This document shows, piece after piece, positions 18,559-27,633 of a stretch of DNA of 64,000 nt; the first letter of the stretch is position 1; each line of letters starts with the position of its first letter. A model generated the notes under the pieces. It did no database searches, was not told where the DNA came from, and was given only the letters and a program-made list of their open reading frames with translations. The stretch spans positions 162,880-226,879 of the forward strand of contig JAIPBH010000006.1 in the NCBI GenBank assembly GCA_021739635.1, given 5' to 3'. This stretch comes from Flavobacteriaceae bacterium. Lineage in GTDB: Bacteria; Bacteroidota; Bacteroidia; Flavobacteriales; Flavobacteriaceae. Both the position numbers and the translations under genes were made by a program.

Positions 18559-18644
18559 AATATGATATTTTAAAATGGGAAAGTTACTTCACAAAGAAAA
18601 TTTTTAATCACGTTTTATTATCCATTTTTAATACTATATTATCC

Positions 18645-18652
18645 TATATTTG
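18645..18652 (+). promoter_or_regulatory. Promoter -7 box for the AraC regulator gene
   Basis: TATATTTG matches TAnnTTTG exactly and ends 29 bases before the ATG at 18682. It lies in the 123-bp divergent region shared with hypD, the likely site of AraC control. Confidence 0.6.
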
Positions 18653-18681
18653 ATAGATATTAAAAATAATGAATAGTTTTT

Positions 18682-19524
18682 ATGAAAGTTTATCCATTTA
18701 AAATACCAAAACCACTCCATGACTCGTTAGTTTATCAAGTTGATTATGGTGATATGTTCTACAACAAACTCCATCAGCATGAAGACATTCAATTAAGTTT
18801 TATTGTTGAAGGCGAAGGCACCTTGGTTGTTGGAGACAGCATCCATCAATTTAAAAAAAATGATATTATAGTTATTGGAAGCAATTTGCCTCATGTATTT
18901 AAGAGCCAAGTAAATAAGGGAAAAAAGTCTCATATGCTCACGCTTTTTTTTGATAAGAATTCTTTTGGAAATGATTTTTTTGAACTAGAGGAGTTAAGAG
19001 AACTCAATGATTTTTTTAAAAGAGCTGAACATGGATTTAAAATTACCTCTTCAAAAAAAACCATGATGCTTTTATTTATGCAACTTGAAAAGGCTACAAA
19101 ACTATCTCGGTTTTTAATATTGCTGGAATTACTAAAGAATGCATCCGTTTGTAATTACTCATGCTTGTCCTCTTTTATTTATGAAAAAAAGTATAAAGAA
19201 ACTGAAGGCAAACGTATGCAAGATGTTTTTGATTACACCATGACGCATTTTGAACATGATATTTCGTTAGAAACCATATCAGAAATTGCCAATATGACCA
19301 AAAATGCTTTTTGTAAATATTTTAAAAAACGTACCAATAAAACCTATATTAGATTTTTAAATGAGTTGCGTATTGAACATGCCAGTAAACTTTTAATGGA
19401 TAAAAAAGAAGCTTCAATAGCAGACGTTGCCTATGAATGTGGTTTTAAAAATATCTCAAATTTTAATAGGCAGTTTAGGGTAATAAAAGCATGTAATCCT
19501 AAAGTTTTCAAAAAATATAATTAG
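18682..19524 (+). CDS. AraC-family regulator of hydroxyproline catabolism
   Basis: 280 residues. The N-terminal cupin sensor domain (YNKLHQHEDIQLSFIVEGEGTLVVGD, GSNLPHVFKS) is followed by a C-terminal double helix-turn-helix (ISLETISEIANMTKNAFCKYFKKRTNKTYI; ASIADVAYECGFKNISNFNRQF). It is divergent from the hydroxyproline operon and probably its activator. The last 12 residues (ACNPKVFKKYN region) depart from the usual SPKAYR ending of this family, whereas the partial copy at 22475-22650 keeps the usual ending. The 3' end of this gene may therefore have been altered by the duplication. Confidence 0.9.
   Translation: MKVYPFKIPKPLHDSLVYQVDYGDMFYNKLHQHEDIQLSFIVEGEGTLVVGDSIHQFKKNDIIVIGSNLPHVFKSQVNKGKKSHMLTLFFDKNSFGNDFFELEELRELNDFFKRAEHGFKITSSKKTMMLLFMQLEKATKLSRFLILLELLKNASVCNYSCLSSFIYEKKYKETEGKRMQDVFDYTMTHFEHDISLETISEIANMTKNAFCKYFKKRTNKTYIRFLNELRIEHASKLLMDKKEASIADVAYECGFKNISNFNRQFRVIKACNPKVFKKYN
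19314..19489 (+). repeat. 176-bp duplicated segment, copy A (AraC DNA-binding domain)
   Basis: Same orientation and no gaps against 22475-22650; I count 8 differences by eye (about 95% identity). The segment covers the C-terminal helix-turn-helix codons of the AraC gene. The two copies flank the ugd and UDP-glucuronate decarboxylase genes at a constant offset of 3161 bp. Confidence 0.9.
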
Positions 19525-19576
19525 GCTTTTCATTAAACTATAACCTTATTAGCATTCACATTTTACTTAAAAAAAT

Positions 19577-19795
19577 CTATTTAATGAACGTCAATCCATC
19601 TGGGATCTTTCCAGTTCCAATGGTGCTTACAATTTTAAAAGTTTTCATATCGATAACTTCTATTTTATTGGCATTTGAATTTGATACAAAGGCATAGTGT
19701 CCGTTTGAGTAAATTAAAATACAAAAGATCGGATATATGGAAAAGGATTCTTCTAACAAAAAAAAATAATAATACTTATCATTTTTATTTAACAT
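19577..19795 (-). pseudogene. 3' fragment of a YncE-like/YVTN beta-propeller gene
   Basis: Only the last 40 or so codons look like protein: GHYAFVSNSNANKIEVIDMK, then TFKIVSTIGTGKIPDGLTFI, a typical YVTN/YncE-type beta-propeller blade ending. The first 30 residues of the open frame are low-complexity and unrelated, and no other blades remain. This is best read as the truncated tail of a secreted propeller protein, stranded beside the AraC duplication; an expressed 72-residue protein is unlikely. Confidence 0.6.
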
Positions 19796-19814
19796 GTCTT
19801 TAGTTCACTTTAAA

Positions 19815-20753
19815 TTATATAATACCTTTAAAATATTCTATTGTTTTTATTAATCCTTCATCAAGATTTACCTTAGGAGACCAATCCAATTCTTTTTTAG
19901 CTAAAGAAATATCGGGTTGCCTTTGCATAGGATCATCAGATGGTAATGGTTTATAAATAATTTTTGATTTAGATCCTGTAAGGTCTATTACTTTTTTTGC
20001 TAATTCAAGAATTGTGAATTCATTAGGGTTTCCAACATTTACTGGGCCTAAAAACTCATCTCTAGAATTCATAAGTCTAACCATACCTTCAACTAAATCA
20101 TCAACATATTGAAAACTTCGTGTTTGATTACCTTCACCATAAACCGTTATGTCATGATTTTGTAAAGCCTGTACAATAAAATTAGAAACTACTCTACCAT
20201 CATTCGGATTCATATTGGGTCCGTACGTATTAAATATTCTAATAATTTTAATCTTCACATTGTTTTGCTGGTGATAGTTTATAAATAAGGTTTCTGCAGA
20301 TCGCTTTCCTTCATCATAACAAGCACGTTCTCCTATAGGATTTACGTGTCCCCAATAAGATTCTGGTTGTGGATGCACTAGCGGATCTCCATAGACTTCA
20401 CTAGTAGATGCTTGAAGTACTTTAGCATTTACTCTTTTAGCCAACCCAAGCATATTTATGGCACCCATTACAGATGTTTTCATGGTTTTAATTGGATTGT
20501 ACTGATAATGAACTGGTGAAGCTGGGCACGCTAAATTATAAATTTCATCTACTTCTATAAAGAATGGTGTTGTAACGTCATGACGAATCAATTCAAAATA
20601 CGGATTGTCTAATAAATGAATAACATTCTCTTTTTGTCCAGTAAAATAATTATCTAAGCAATATACTTCATTTCCTTCATTTAATAAACGCTCACATAAG
20701 TGTGAACCCACAAAACCGGCACCGCCAGTAATAAGTATTTTTTTACGAGCCAT
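19815..20753 (-). CDS. UDP-glucuronate decarboxylase (UDP-xylose synthase), NAD-dependent SDR
   Basis: 312 residues of the extended short-chain dehydrogenase fold. The NAD motif is [19 protein letters not shown], then FTGQKENV and [20 protein letters not shown], with catalytic YDEGKRSAE (Tyr/Lys) and [10 protein letters not shown]. The set [12 protein letters not shown] and YGPNM is characteristic of UDP-xylose synthases. It decarboxylates UDP-glucuronate to UDP-xylose for polysaccharide or glycan synthesis; cytoplasmic. It follows the UDP-glucose dehydrogenase gene by 5 bp, so substrate and product enzymes are coupled. No glycosyltransferases are adjacent, which suggests the pair arrived as an isolated cassette. 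Confidence 0.93.
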   Translation of the reverse strand: MARKKILITGGAGFVGSHLCERLLNEGNEVYCLDNYFTGQKENVIHLLDNPYFELIRHDVTTPFFIEVDEIYNLACPASPVHYQYNPIKTMKTSVMGAINMLGLAKRVNAKVLQASTSEVYGDPLVHPQPESYWGHVNPIGERACYDEGKRSAETLFINYHQQNNVKIKIIRIFNTYGPNMNPNDGRVVSNFIVQALQNHDITVYGEGNQTRSFQYVDDLVEGMVRLMNSRDEFLGPVNVGNPNEFTILELAKKVIDLTGSKSKIIYKPLPSDDPMQRQPDISLAKKELDWSPKVNLDEGLIKTIEYFKGII

Positions 20754-20758
20754 AATAA

Positions 20759-22111
20759 TTATTTAATTGCAGTAAGTGCTTCTTTATTTATTGTTGTATC
20801 AATACCTATACAGAAATAATCAAATCCATCATTTTTCATTTCTTCTTTGTCATAAATATTTCTACCATCAAAAACAGCAGGTACATTTAGTAATTTTTTA
20901 ATGATTTTAAAACTAGGAAACTTAAACTCTGGCCATTCTGTAAGAACTGCCAAACAGTCTGCATCAATTAAGGTTTCATATTGATCTTCATAATAAGAAA
21001 TTGTATCTCCAAAATGATGTTTAGCTTCTTCATTAGCCACTGGATCATAAGCTTTTACAACAGCTCCTTCCCTTAATAAATTATTAATTATGTATAATGA
21101 TGGTGCTTCACGCATATCATCTGTTTGTGGTTTAAATGAAAGTCCCCAAACGGCAATGGTTTTTCCTTTTAAATCACCATTGAAATAATTTTTAATTTTA
21201 TTAAATAAAACTAGTTTTTGATTATTATTTACTGCTTCAACAGCCTGAAGTACTTTTAAGTCATAATTATTTTCACTTGCTGTTCTTATTAATGCTTGTA
21301 CATCTTTTGGAAAACATGAACCGCCATATCCTATTCCTGGATATATAAATTTAGTACCAATTCTAGAATCTGATCCAATGCCTTTTCTAACTTTATTAAT
21401 ATCAGCTCCTACAATTTCACAAAAATTAGCTATATCATTTATAAAACTAATTTTTGTTGCTAGCATAGCGTTTGCTGCATATTTTGTCATTTCTGCAGAA
21501 ACAATATCCATAAAAATAACAGGATGACCATTTAGTGTAAACGGTTTATATAAACTTTTCATTAAGTCTTCTGCTCTTGGACTATCTAAACCTACTACAA
21601 TTCTGTCTGGTTTTAAAAAGTCATTAATTGCTGCGCCTTCTTTTAAAAATTCCGGGTTTGAAGCAACATCAAATACGATATTAGAATTTCTTTTATCTAA
21701 TTCTTCTTGAACTGCTTTCCTAACTTTTTTTGAAGTTCCTACAGGTACTGTGCTTTTTGTTACAATAAGCATGTAATCTTTCATGTGCTTACCACAATCT
21801 CTGGCTACAGCAACAACGTACTTAAGGTCTGCACTACCGTCTTCATCTGGTGGTGTACCTACAGAAATGAACAATACTTCAGAATCTTTAAGAGCGTCAT
21901 CAATTTTTGTAGTAAAACTTAATCTCCCTTTCTTCACATTCCTATTAATCATATCTTCTAGGCCTGGCTCATAAATAGGAATAATTCCATTATTAAGGTT
22001 TTCAATTTTCTTTTTGTCAATATCAACGCAACAAACGTCAATACCTACTTCAGAAAAACAAGCGCCAGTGACTAGACCTACGTATCCGCTTCCAACAATA
22101 GTAATCTTCAT
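20759..22111 (-). CDS. ugd: UDP-glucose 6-dehydrogenase
   Basis: 450 residues, normal length. NAD-binding motif [35 protein letters not shown], the TKSTVPVGT segment, and the catalytic cysteine in [13 protein letters not shown]. The C-terminal UDP-binding domain contains [18 protein letters not shown]. It oxidises UDP-glucose to UDP-glucuronate with two NAD+. It is the first gene of a two-gene minus-strand operon with UDP-glucuronate decarboxylase, giving a route to UDP-xylose. A TAnnTTTG box is at 22184-22191. The operon sits between the two AraC-domain copies. Confidence 0.96.
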   Translation of the reverse strand: MKITIVGSGYVGLVTGACFSEVGIDVCCVDIDKKKIENLNNGIIPIYEPGLEDMINRNVKKGRLSFTTKIDDALKDSEVLFISVGTPPDEDGSADLKYVVAVARDCGKHMKDYMLIVTKSTVPVGTSKKVRKAVQEELDKRNSNIVFDVASNPEFLKEGAAINDFLKPDRIVVGLDSPRAEDLMKSLYKPFTLNGHPVIFMDIVSAEMTKYAANAMLATKISFINDIANFCEIVGADINKVRKGIGSDSRIGTKFIYPGIGYGGSCFPKDVQALIRTASENNYDLKVLQAVEAVNNNQKLVLFNKIKNYFNGDLKGKTIAVWGLSFKPQTDDMREAPSLYIINNLLREGAVVKAYDPVANEEAKHHFGDTISYYEDQYETLIDADCLAVLTEWPEFKFPSFKIIKKLLNVPAVFDGRNIYDKEEMKNDGFDYFCIGIDTTINKEALTAIK

Positions 22112-22451
22112 AATACTTGTATTTTGAGGTTAAAAAACAAAAATAAGATATTGATATTATTTAAAATTTATTTTTTCATTTTTCAAATTTAGTTAAAAGT
22201 TTGATTGTTCTTATTAAAAATATAGTCTATAAATCCTTTGATATCAAAATTTGCAGTAAGATTAAATACATCCTATATAAATAAATATTTAAATGATTAC
22301 TCTTATTCTTTTAAATAAGATAAAACCATTAGCTAAAACTAAACACAAACCTAGACTATTAATTTTAATAAGAAGTAAATAATATAATCATATAAATTGT
22401 TACTAAAAGATATTAATTCTTTATCCCTATTAATAATTTTGCTATTATCTG
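22112..22451. other. Intergenic region upstream of ugd
   Basis: 340 bp, very AT-rich, without a credible ORF or RNA hairpin. It contains the likely ugd promoter: CAAATTTA at 22184-22191, which reads TAAATTTG on the minus strand (TAnnTTTG), about 73 bases upstream of the ugd ATG. The right part runs into the truncated AraC copy. Confidence 0.55.
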
Positions 22452-22679
22452 GTGTTATTCATTAACCCTATTTTTAAATATTTTAAAAAACGTACCAATA
22501 AAACCTATATTAGATTTTTAAATGAGTTGCGTATTGAACACGCGTGCAAACTTTTAATGGTTAAAAAAGAAGCTTCAATAGCAGACGTTGCCTATGCATG
22601 TGGTTTTAAAAATATTTCTAATTTTAATAGGCAGTTTAGGGTAATAAAAGAAATAAGCCCGAAAGCATATAGACATTAA
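22452..22679 (+). pseudogene. Truncated AraC-family regulator (C-terminal helix-turn-helix only)
   Basis: An open frame from a GTG encodes only the second half of an AraC DNA-binding domain (KYFKKRTNKTYIRFLNEL, ASIADVAYACGFKNISNF, ending ISPKAYRH). It lacks the sensor domain and the first helix-turn-helix. Bases 22475-22650 are about 95% identical to 19314-19489 inside the intact AraC gene, yet the last residues keep the canonical SPKAYR ending that the intact gene lacks. It is either the original 3' end left behind by an insertion or a partial duplicate. Not expected to be functional. Confidence 0.8.
22475..22650 (+). repeat. 176-bp duplicated segment, copy B
   Basis: Partner of 19314-19489 (same strand, ungapped, 8 substitutions of which four change the amino acid). 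Together they form direct repeats around the ugd cassette. Confidence 0.9.
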
Positions 22680-22696
22680 TTAAATAGAATTAGAAT

Positions 22697-22770
22697 AAAA
22701 AAAAGGCAAAAGTAAAAAACTTTTGCCTGGTGTAAATTGCTATTATACCTTCTTCTCACAAAGGAATATG
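22697..22770 (-). ncRNA. Candidate small RNA, dispersed member of the family at 49.98-50.52 kb
   Basis: On the minus strand a perfect TAnnTTTG box (22774-22781) is followed 4 bases later by a 5' stem-loop (UAU-U-CCUU pairing AAGG-U-AUA, one U-U mismatch). Next comes the box AATAGCAATTTACA (22731-22744). A terminator hairpin follows: GGCAAAAG at 22705-22712 with CTTTTGCC at 22720-22727, then eight Ts. The box is identical to that of two tandem copies at 50 kb; the terminator stem is unrelated in sequence but in the same place. Predicted length about 73 nt. It converges on the truncated AraC gene. Confidence 0.65.
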
Positions 22771-22887
22771 CTACAAATTTATAGACTTATTTCAATGAAT
22801 ACTTTAAAATTCGATAGATTAAACCTTAATGTTGTTTATAAGCCATTTTATATAGACGAATGGTTTTTAAGATTAAAATAAGTTACA

Positions 22888-23060
22888 GATAACCCGTTGG
22901 GTATAATTAATGAAATTTAATTTATTTCGAATTTTGACTGTAAATTTATACCTAGTTTTCAAGTCTGAAGAAAACCTTAAAAAATAGCGCTTTTAATTAT
23001 ATATAGAAAAGCTCAATGTGTCAGTTCACATAAAATGAGTACCTAAAAACAATTACACCC
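22888..23060 (+). repeat. MITE-like dispersed repeat, copy 1 (degraded right end)
   Basis: Aligns over about 170 bp with the reverse complement of 33715-33900. Shared blocks include GAAATTTAATTTATT, AATAGCGCTTT, TAGAAAAGCTCAAT and TAAAAACAATTA. The left end AACCCGTTGGGTATAATT matches the terminal inverted repeat of the other copy; the right end is decayed. No coding capacity, so it would be mobilised in trans if at all. Confidence 0.7.
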
Positions 23061-23685
23061 TACTAATTAACTGAATTAAAAATATTTAGTTTATTAATTT
23101 GGTCTGATTGTTTGTAATGAATCATAAATCGCTCTCCTCTTGAGCACATCAAAATATTTTTATAAGTAATACATTAGCAACTGTCCTCGAACTGATATAG
23201 AAATTTATTATAACAGATTGTGGTACAATCAATTAAATTGCTCAATAGTTTATTCTAAAAAAATGGTAGAATCATCACTCAAGCATTTCTCCATAAAAAT
23301 AGTTTAAATACCCTTTTTTTTATTACGTTTTATAAAAGTATTTAATTAGCAATATACCCTTAATATCTAAATTATTTTGCAGAGTATAGATTAATTCTTT
23401 AGCAAATATCATGGCTTTGATAAAAATTAAGTATCAAATTTTAGTCTTCCCTAGTGTATTTCCCTAAAAGAGTAAATAAAGTCAATTTAAGGAGTTTAAA
23501 AAATGCATGATATCGGTGTTTTTTAGCCATTCCTCTATAAAATTTTAATCTTAAAGACACTAAATAACCGTTAGTCTACACTTAATGATTTTTCAAATGC
23601 TAATAAGTGTTGTATATCTAATTTTTTAATAGCAATCTATGGTTTCATATATATTTGCTAAGTCATTGATAATCAATTAGTTGAA
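23061..23685. other. Decayed intergenic stretch upstream of the decapeptide-repeat ORF
   Basis: About 620 bp with no intact gene. A possible IS3-type transposase tail is at 23188-23306. The rest is AT-rich with stop codons in all frames and no strong terminator or tRNA. Together with the neighbouring AraC fragment and MITE-like repeat it looks like an accumulation site for remnants. Confidence 0.5.
23188..23306 (+). pseudogene. Possible remnant of an IS3-family transposase C-terminus
   Basis: In one frame the DNA reads RTDIEIYYNRLWYNQLNC then SIVYSKKMVE. This resembles the end of IS3/IS150-type transposases (YIEIYYNRKRRHSALGYKSP pattern): Tyr-Asn, then His-Ser-x-Leu-x-Tyr-x-Ser-Pro, with several key residues lost. 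No complete frame, DDE motif or terminal repeats remain. The resemblance is short and could be chance. Confidence 0.3.
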
Positions 23686-23802
23686 ATGTTCAAAAAAACC
23701 GATAAAATGAAAACTAGTGCAAAAAAATCGGATGAGTTGTTAACAAGTGCTAAAAAAATCGATGAAATGCATAAAAACAAAAAATTAACCCCAAACTATT
23801 AA
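23686..23802 (+). CDS. Small Lys-rich ORF of 10-residue repeats upstream of the T9SS protein gene
   Basis: 38 codons from the ATG at 23686 to TAA at 23802, 11 bases before the next gene. After Met-Phe the sequence is three decapeptide units, KKTDKMKTSA, KKSDELLTSA, KKIDEMHKNK, then KKLTPNY. The DNA repeats in register every 30 bp, beginning with a run of As each time. No signal peptide; likely helical and very basic. The frame is open upstream to 23662, so it could also be the tail of a lost gene. It may be a leader ORF coupled to the secreted protein downstream. Function unknown; expression not proven. Confidence 0.4.
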   Translation: MFKKTDKMKTSAKKSDELLTSAKKIDEMHKNKKLTPNY

Positions 23803-23813
23803 ATTATATATCT

Positions 23814-26800
23814 ATGATTTTTAAAACTACATGTAACAAATTACAATTACTTTCAGTACTATTTTTATTTGCCATTACAACTTTAACTCAAGCGCAAACT
23901 ACAACCCAAATAACCTCAGACAATTTTGAAGAAGGTTATGGTGATTGGAATGATGGAGGAGCAAATTCAGAAATAATAGATAGTGGTTGGTCTTCATGCC
24001 TTAATGGCTCAAGTGGAAATAAATCTGTTCGTTTAAGAAATGGTAATTCTAGTTCAAAATTAACCTCTGATCCATATAATTTTTCTAATTACAGCTATGT
24101 TACCATAACATATAATTACGCGACAAATGATAAAATGGAAGATAATGAAGGATGGTTTATTGAATATAGCGATGATAATGGTAGTAATTGGGAAACTATT
24201 AAACAATACCGAAGCGGTGATAATTTTACAAAAAATATTTGTGTTTCTGACGAAGAAGTAACAATAACGCCATCTTCTACAATTAATTTTAACTCAAGCC
24301 AAATCTTAGTAAGATTCAGAAACAATTCTAATCGAGATGATGAACAATTATGGTTAGACAACATTGTAGTTAAAGGAATTTTTACTGCTATAGCTCCAAT
24401 AGCTAATTTTTCAGCAGATAACACAACAACTTTTACGGGAGATGTGGTATCTTTTACTGATGAATCAGAAAATAATCCAACTTCTTGGGTATGGTCTTTT
24501 ATAAACTCTGCTAATGTAACTTTTGTAAACGGCACCTCATCAACTTCACAAAACCCCCAAGTTACGTTTAATACTGCAGGTACTTATAGAGTTACTTTAG
24601 TTGCCACTAATAGCATTGATTCTGATACGATAACTAAAATAGATTACATTACAGTTGTTACTGCCATTGATAATCCTGCAAGTTTTACAGTAAACCAATC
24701 AACAAATAATCCTTATACCTTTTTAGATTTAGCTGCCACTGCAAATGCTGATAGAGATAATATATTAGTAGCTTACAACACCACAAATAATTTTGGGATG
24801 CCAACAAGAGATGCTAATAATAACATTATATTAAATGGCGGTGGTACAATTATTTTTGAAGGAAATGCAAATTCTATTAATAGCAATACTCTACCACAAT
24901 TAAATCAAGATACACCTTATTATTTTAAAGCTTGGTCTGTAACTGCAGAGAGCTTTTCTAGAGGTATTGAAGCTAATGCGACTACAGCAGCGGTTTTAGG
25001 ACCAATAAGTTTAGCAGTTACTGCAAGCACAATAAACAATAGCATAACATTTAATGCAGAAGCTAATAGCTTAAACGATAATTTAATGTTAGTTTACAAT
25101 ACTAATAATAATTTTGGGACGCCACAAGATGGTGTATTTTACCAAAAAGATGATTCGATTGGTAATGCAACTGTTTTATTAAGTTCAGTAGACGTAAATG
25201 CTATTAATAACTACATACACGACCTTCTTCAATTAGATACTCGTTACTATTACAGAATTTATTCAATAGCTACAGGTATATGGTATTATTCTCAAGATGA
25301 CAGAGAAGATGACGACATAACTATAGAAGGTTTTATTTGGCAAAATAATATTGATGGAGACAATCCAAATAGATTTAATCCATTTACCAATGGCGATCAG
25401 GTTATAGATAACATAACGGTATCAGGAATATCTAGAGGTGATGGTGTTGATGGTAATGATGATGATGATGATTACGAGGCTATAGGTTGGAGTGAGGCAG
25501 GAACCTTAGATATATCAAGAAATCAATATTTTGAGTTTACATTAACCCCAGATAATGGTTACGAGATTAATTTTAAAGAATTCTTCTTTAATGCAGGTGA
25601 TAAAAATGGAGATCTTGATTTTGTATTTAGATCTAGTATTGATAACTATTCATCTAATATTGGAGATATAGTTTTAAATTCAAATAACGGTGGTAGTAAT
25701 TTTGATTTAACTGGTGATGAATTTCAAAATATTTCTGAAGCTATTACTTTTAGAATTTATGGATGGAATGCTTCAGAAAACGATACTGAATTTAGAATTC
25801 GAGATTTTGGTTTTAAAGGGACCCTTTCGGAATATACTACTTGGAACGGAACTAGCTGGGATAAAATACCTAATTTAGGTATGAGAGCGATACTTAATGG
25901 TGATTATAACACCAAAGTTGGTGGAGAACAAACAAGCTTTAGAAGTAAATCTTTAAAAGTTAATTCAGGCTATACCTTAACAGTAGATGATAATACTTTT
26001 GTTGAAGTAAACTATGATACTTTTGGAGAGGGTAATATTGTTGTTGAAACTAAAGGTGCTTTTGTACAAAGAAATGATGGTGAATTTAATTTAAACGGAA
26101 CTTCTAAAGTTAACAAAAGCACACCTTATAAAGATCAATGGTATTATTACACCTATTGGAGTTCGCCTGTAAAAGATTTTAATATTGAAAGCATATTTTG
26201 GAGTATAGGCGGTAAATTCTATTTTGATGGAAGAGCTTGGCAATATGCAACAGGTAGAATTATGGCGCCAGGTCAAGGATTTATTACTAGAGCTGATGAT
26301 GCTGGAGTTCAAACAGCTTCATTTTCAGGTGAATTTAATACCGGTACAATTACTACACCGATAGTTTATGATGCTACAAATAATGTAAAAACTAATTTAA
26401 TTGGAAACCCTTATCCGTCTTCTATTAATTTAGACCAATTTTTAGAAACTAATAAAGATGTAATTGAAGGTGTTGCTTACTTTTGGTCACAAGAAACTGC
26501 ACCAGTTGGTGGTCAATTTAATGCATCAGATTATATTCCTTATAATTTAACAGGAAGTACAGGTACTAGTTCAGATTTAACCAGAATAGTTAACGGATTT
26601 GTTCCTTCTGCACAAAGCTTTTTTACAATAAGTAAAGCAGCTGGAAATGCAACCTTTACTAACGACATGCGTATGGCAGACGCAACAAGTAATAGCCAGT
26701 TTTTTAAATCCTCAAATAATGCACCTCCTAAAGGTTTAGAAAGTAAAGCAGAAAAATTATGGGTAAATTTAAGTTCAAGCAATGGAGTATTTAGTCAAAT

Positions 26801-27440
26801 ACTAGTAGGATATATTGATGGTGCTACTAATGAAGATGATGGCTTAACTTATGATGCAATTAAATTTAATGAAGCGGCTGGAGCGTTTTTATATTCAACT
26901 ATTGTAAATTCAGATAAAAAATATGTAATACAAGGGAAAGATGTTAATAGTATAAATGTTGATGAAGCAATTGCTCTTGGATTTAAAACTACTGTTGCAA
27001 CTTCATATACTATTTCAATTGCAAAATTGGAAGGCGATTTTATAAATGGAAATACTATTTATTTAAAAGATAATATGCTTAACATCATTCATGATTTATC
27101 AGCAAATGATTATACGTTTAATTCAGAAGTAGGTGAATTTAATAATCGTTTTGAAATTGTATTTAAAAGTATAGCATTATCAACAAATAGTTTTGAAACA
27201 GAAACTAATGATTTAAAAATTGTAGAATTAAATGATAACGTTATCCAATTTAGTGTACCAAATAGTACATCTATTAGCAAAGTAACTGTTTTTGATTTAT
27301 TAGGTAAACATATTATCGATTTAAAAGGCACTAGTTCTACTGAAAAATATCAATTTAATAGTTTAACTAGTTCAATATATATTGCTAAAGTAACATTAAA
27401 TGATGGGGTTGTAATCACAAAAAAATTCATTAAAAAATAA
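23814..27440 (+). CDS. Large T9SS-secreted multidomain protein with PKD domain and C-terminal sorting domain
   Basis: 1208 residues. Signal peptide (residues 1-28, LFAITTLTQAQ). An N-terminal jelly-roll/CBM-like region (FEEGYGDWNDGGANSE through LWLDNIVVKG, about 30-190). A PKD domain (about 195-285: PIANFSADNTTTFTGDVVSF, SWVWSF, AGTYRVTLVATN). Two fibronectin-like repeats (about 288-480). A long beta-rich region with IGNPYPSSINLDQF. A type A T9SS C-terminal domain (last 85 residues: SKVTVFDLLGKHII, IYIAKVTLNDGVVITKKFIKK). It should be exported through the outer membrane and cell-attached or released. No catalytic domain is recognisable; adhesion or matrix function is possible. It shares its C-terminal architecture with the protein at 55220-59884. 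Confidence 0.88.
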   Translation: MIFKTTCNKLQLLSVLFLFAITTLTQAQTTTQITSDNFEEGYGDWNDGGANSEIIDSGWSSCLNGSSGNKSVRLRNGNSSSKLTSDPYNFSNYSYVTITYNYATNDKMEDNEGWFIEYSDDNGSNWETIKQYRSGDNFTKNICVSDEEVTITPSSTINFNSSQILVRFRNNSNRDDEQLWLDNIVVKGIFTAIAPIANFSADNTTTFTGDVVSFTDESENNPTSWVWSFINSANVTFVNGTSSTSQNPQVTFNTAGTYRVTLVATNSIDSDTITKIDYITVVTAIDNPASFTVNQSTNNPYTFLDLAATANADRDNILVAYNTTNNFGMPTRDANNNIILNGGGTIIFEGNANSINSNTLPQLNQDTPYYFKAWSVTAESFSRGIEANATTAAVLGPISLAVTASTINNSITFNAEANSLNDNLMLVYNTNNNFGTPQDGVFYQKDDSIGNATVLLSSVDVNAINNYIHDLLQLDTRYYYRIYSIATGIWYYSQDDREDDDITIEGFIWQNNIDGDNPNRFNPFTNGDQVIDNITVSGISRGDGVDGNDDDDDYEAIGWSEAGTLDISRNQYFEFTLTPDNGYEINFKEFFFNAGDKNGDLDFVFRSSIDNYSSNIGDIVLNSNNGGSNFDLTGDEFQNISEAITFRIYGWNASENDTEFRIRDFGFKGTLSEYTTWNGTSWDKIPNLGMRAILNGDYNTKVGGEQTSFRSKSLKVNSGYTLTVDDNTFVEVNYDTFGEGNIVVETKGAFVQRNDGEFNLNGTSKVNKSTPYKDQWYYYTYWSSPVKDFNIESIFWSIGGKFYFDGRAWQYATGRIMAPGQGFITRADDAGVQTASFSGEFNTGTITTPIVYDATNNVKTNLIGNPYPSSINLDQFLETNKDVIEGVAYFWSQETAPVGGQFNASDYIPYNLTGSTGTSSDLTRIVNGFVPSAQSFFTISKAAGNATFTNDMRMADATSNSQFFKSSNNAPPKGLESKAEKLWVNLSSSNGVFSQILVGYIDGATNEDDGLTYDAIKFNEAAGAFLYSTIVNSDKKYVIQGKDVNSINVDEAIALGFKTTVATSYTISIAKLEGDFINGNTIYLKDNMLNIIHDLSANDYTFNSEVGEFNNRFEIVFKSIALSTNSFETETNDLKIVELNDNVIQFSVPNSTSISKVTVFDLLGKHIIDLKGTSSTEKYQFNSLTSSIYIAKVTLNDGVVITKKFIKK

Positions 27441-27462
27441 TCTTTAGTTACATCCTAAATAC

Positions 27463-27496
27463 AAAAAAGAACTACATATTTGTGTAGTTCTTTTTT
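27463..27496 (+). terminator. Rho-independent terminator after the T9SS protein gene
   Basis: A 14-bp perfect stem (27463-27476 with 27483-27496; core GAACTACA/TGTAGTTC), 6-base loop, then Ts. It lies 23 bases after the stop codon. Confidence 0.88.
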
Positions 27497-27633
27497 TGTG
27501 TTTATTAGTATTGAATTAATTTATAGAAGGTTTTGTAAAATCAATTATTTATAATTTAAAAACTCTTCTAAAATCTTTAATTTTAATAAAAATTATAATA
27601 AAATTTTTCAATTAAAAATGATTTTATTGAACC

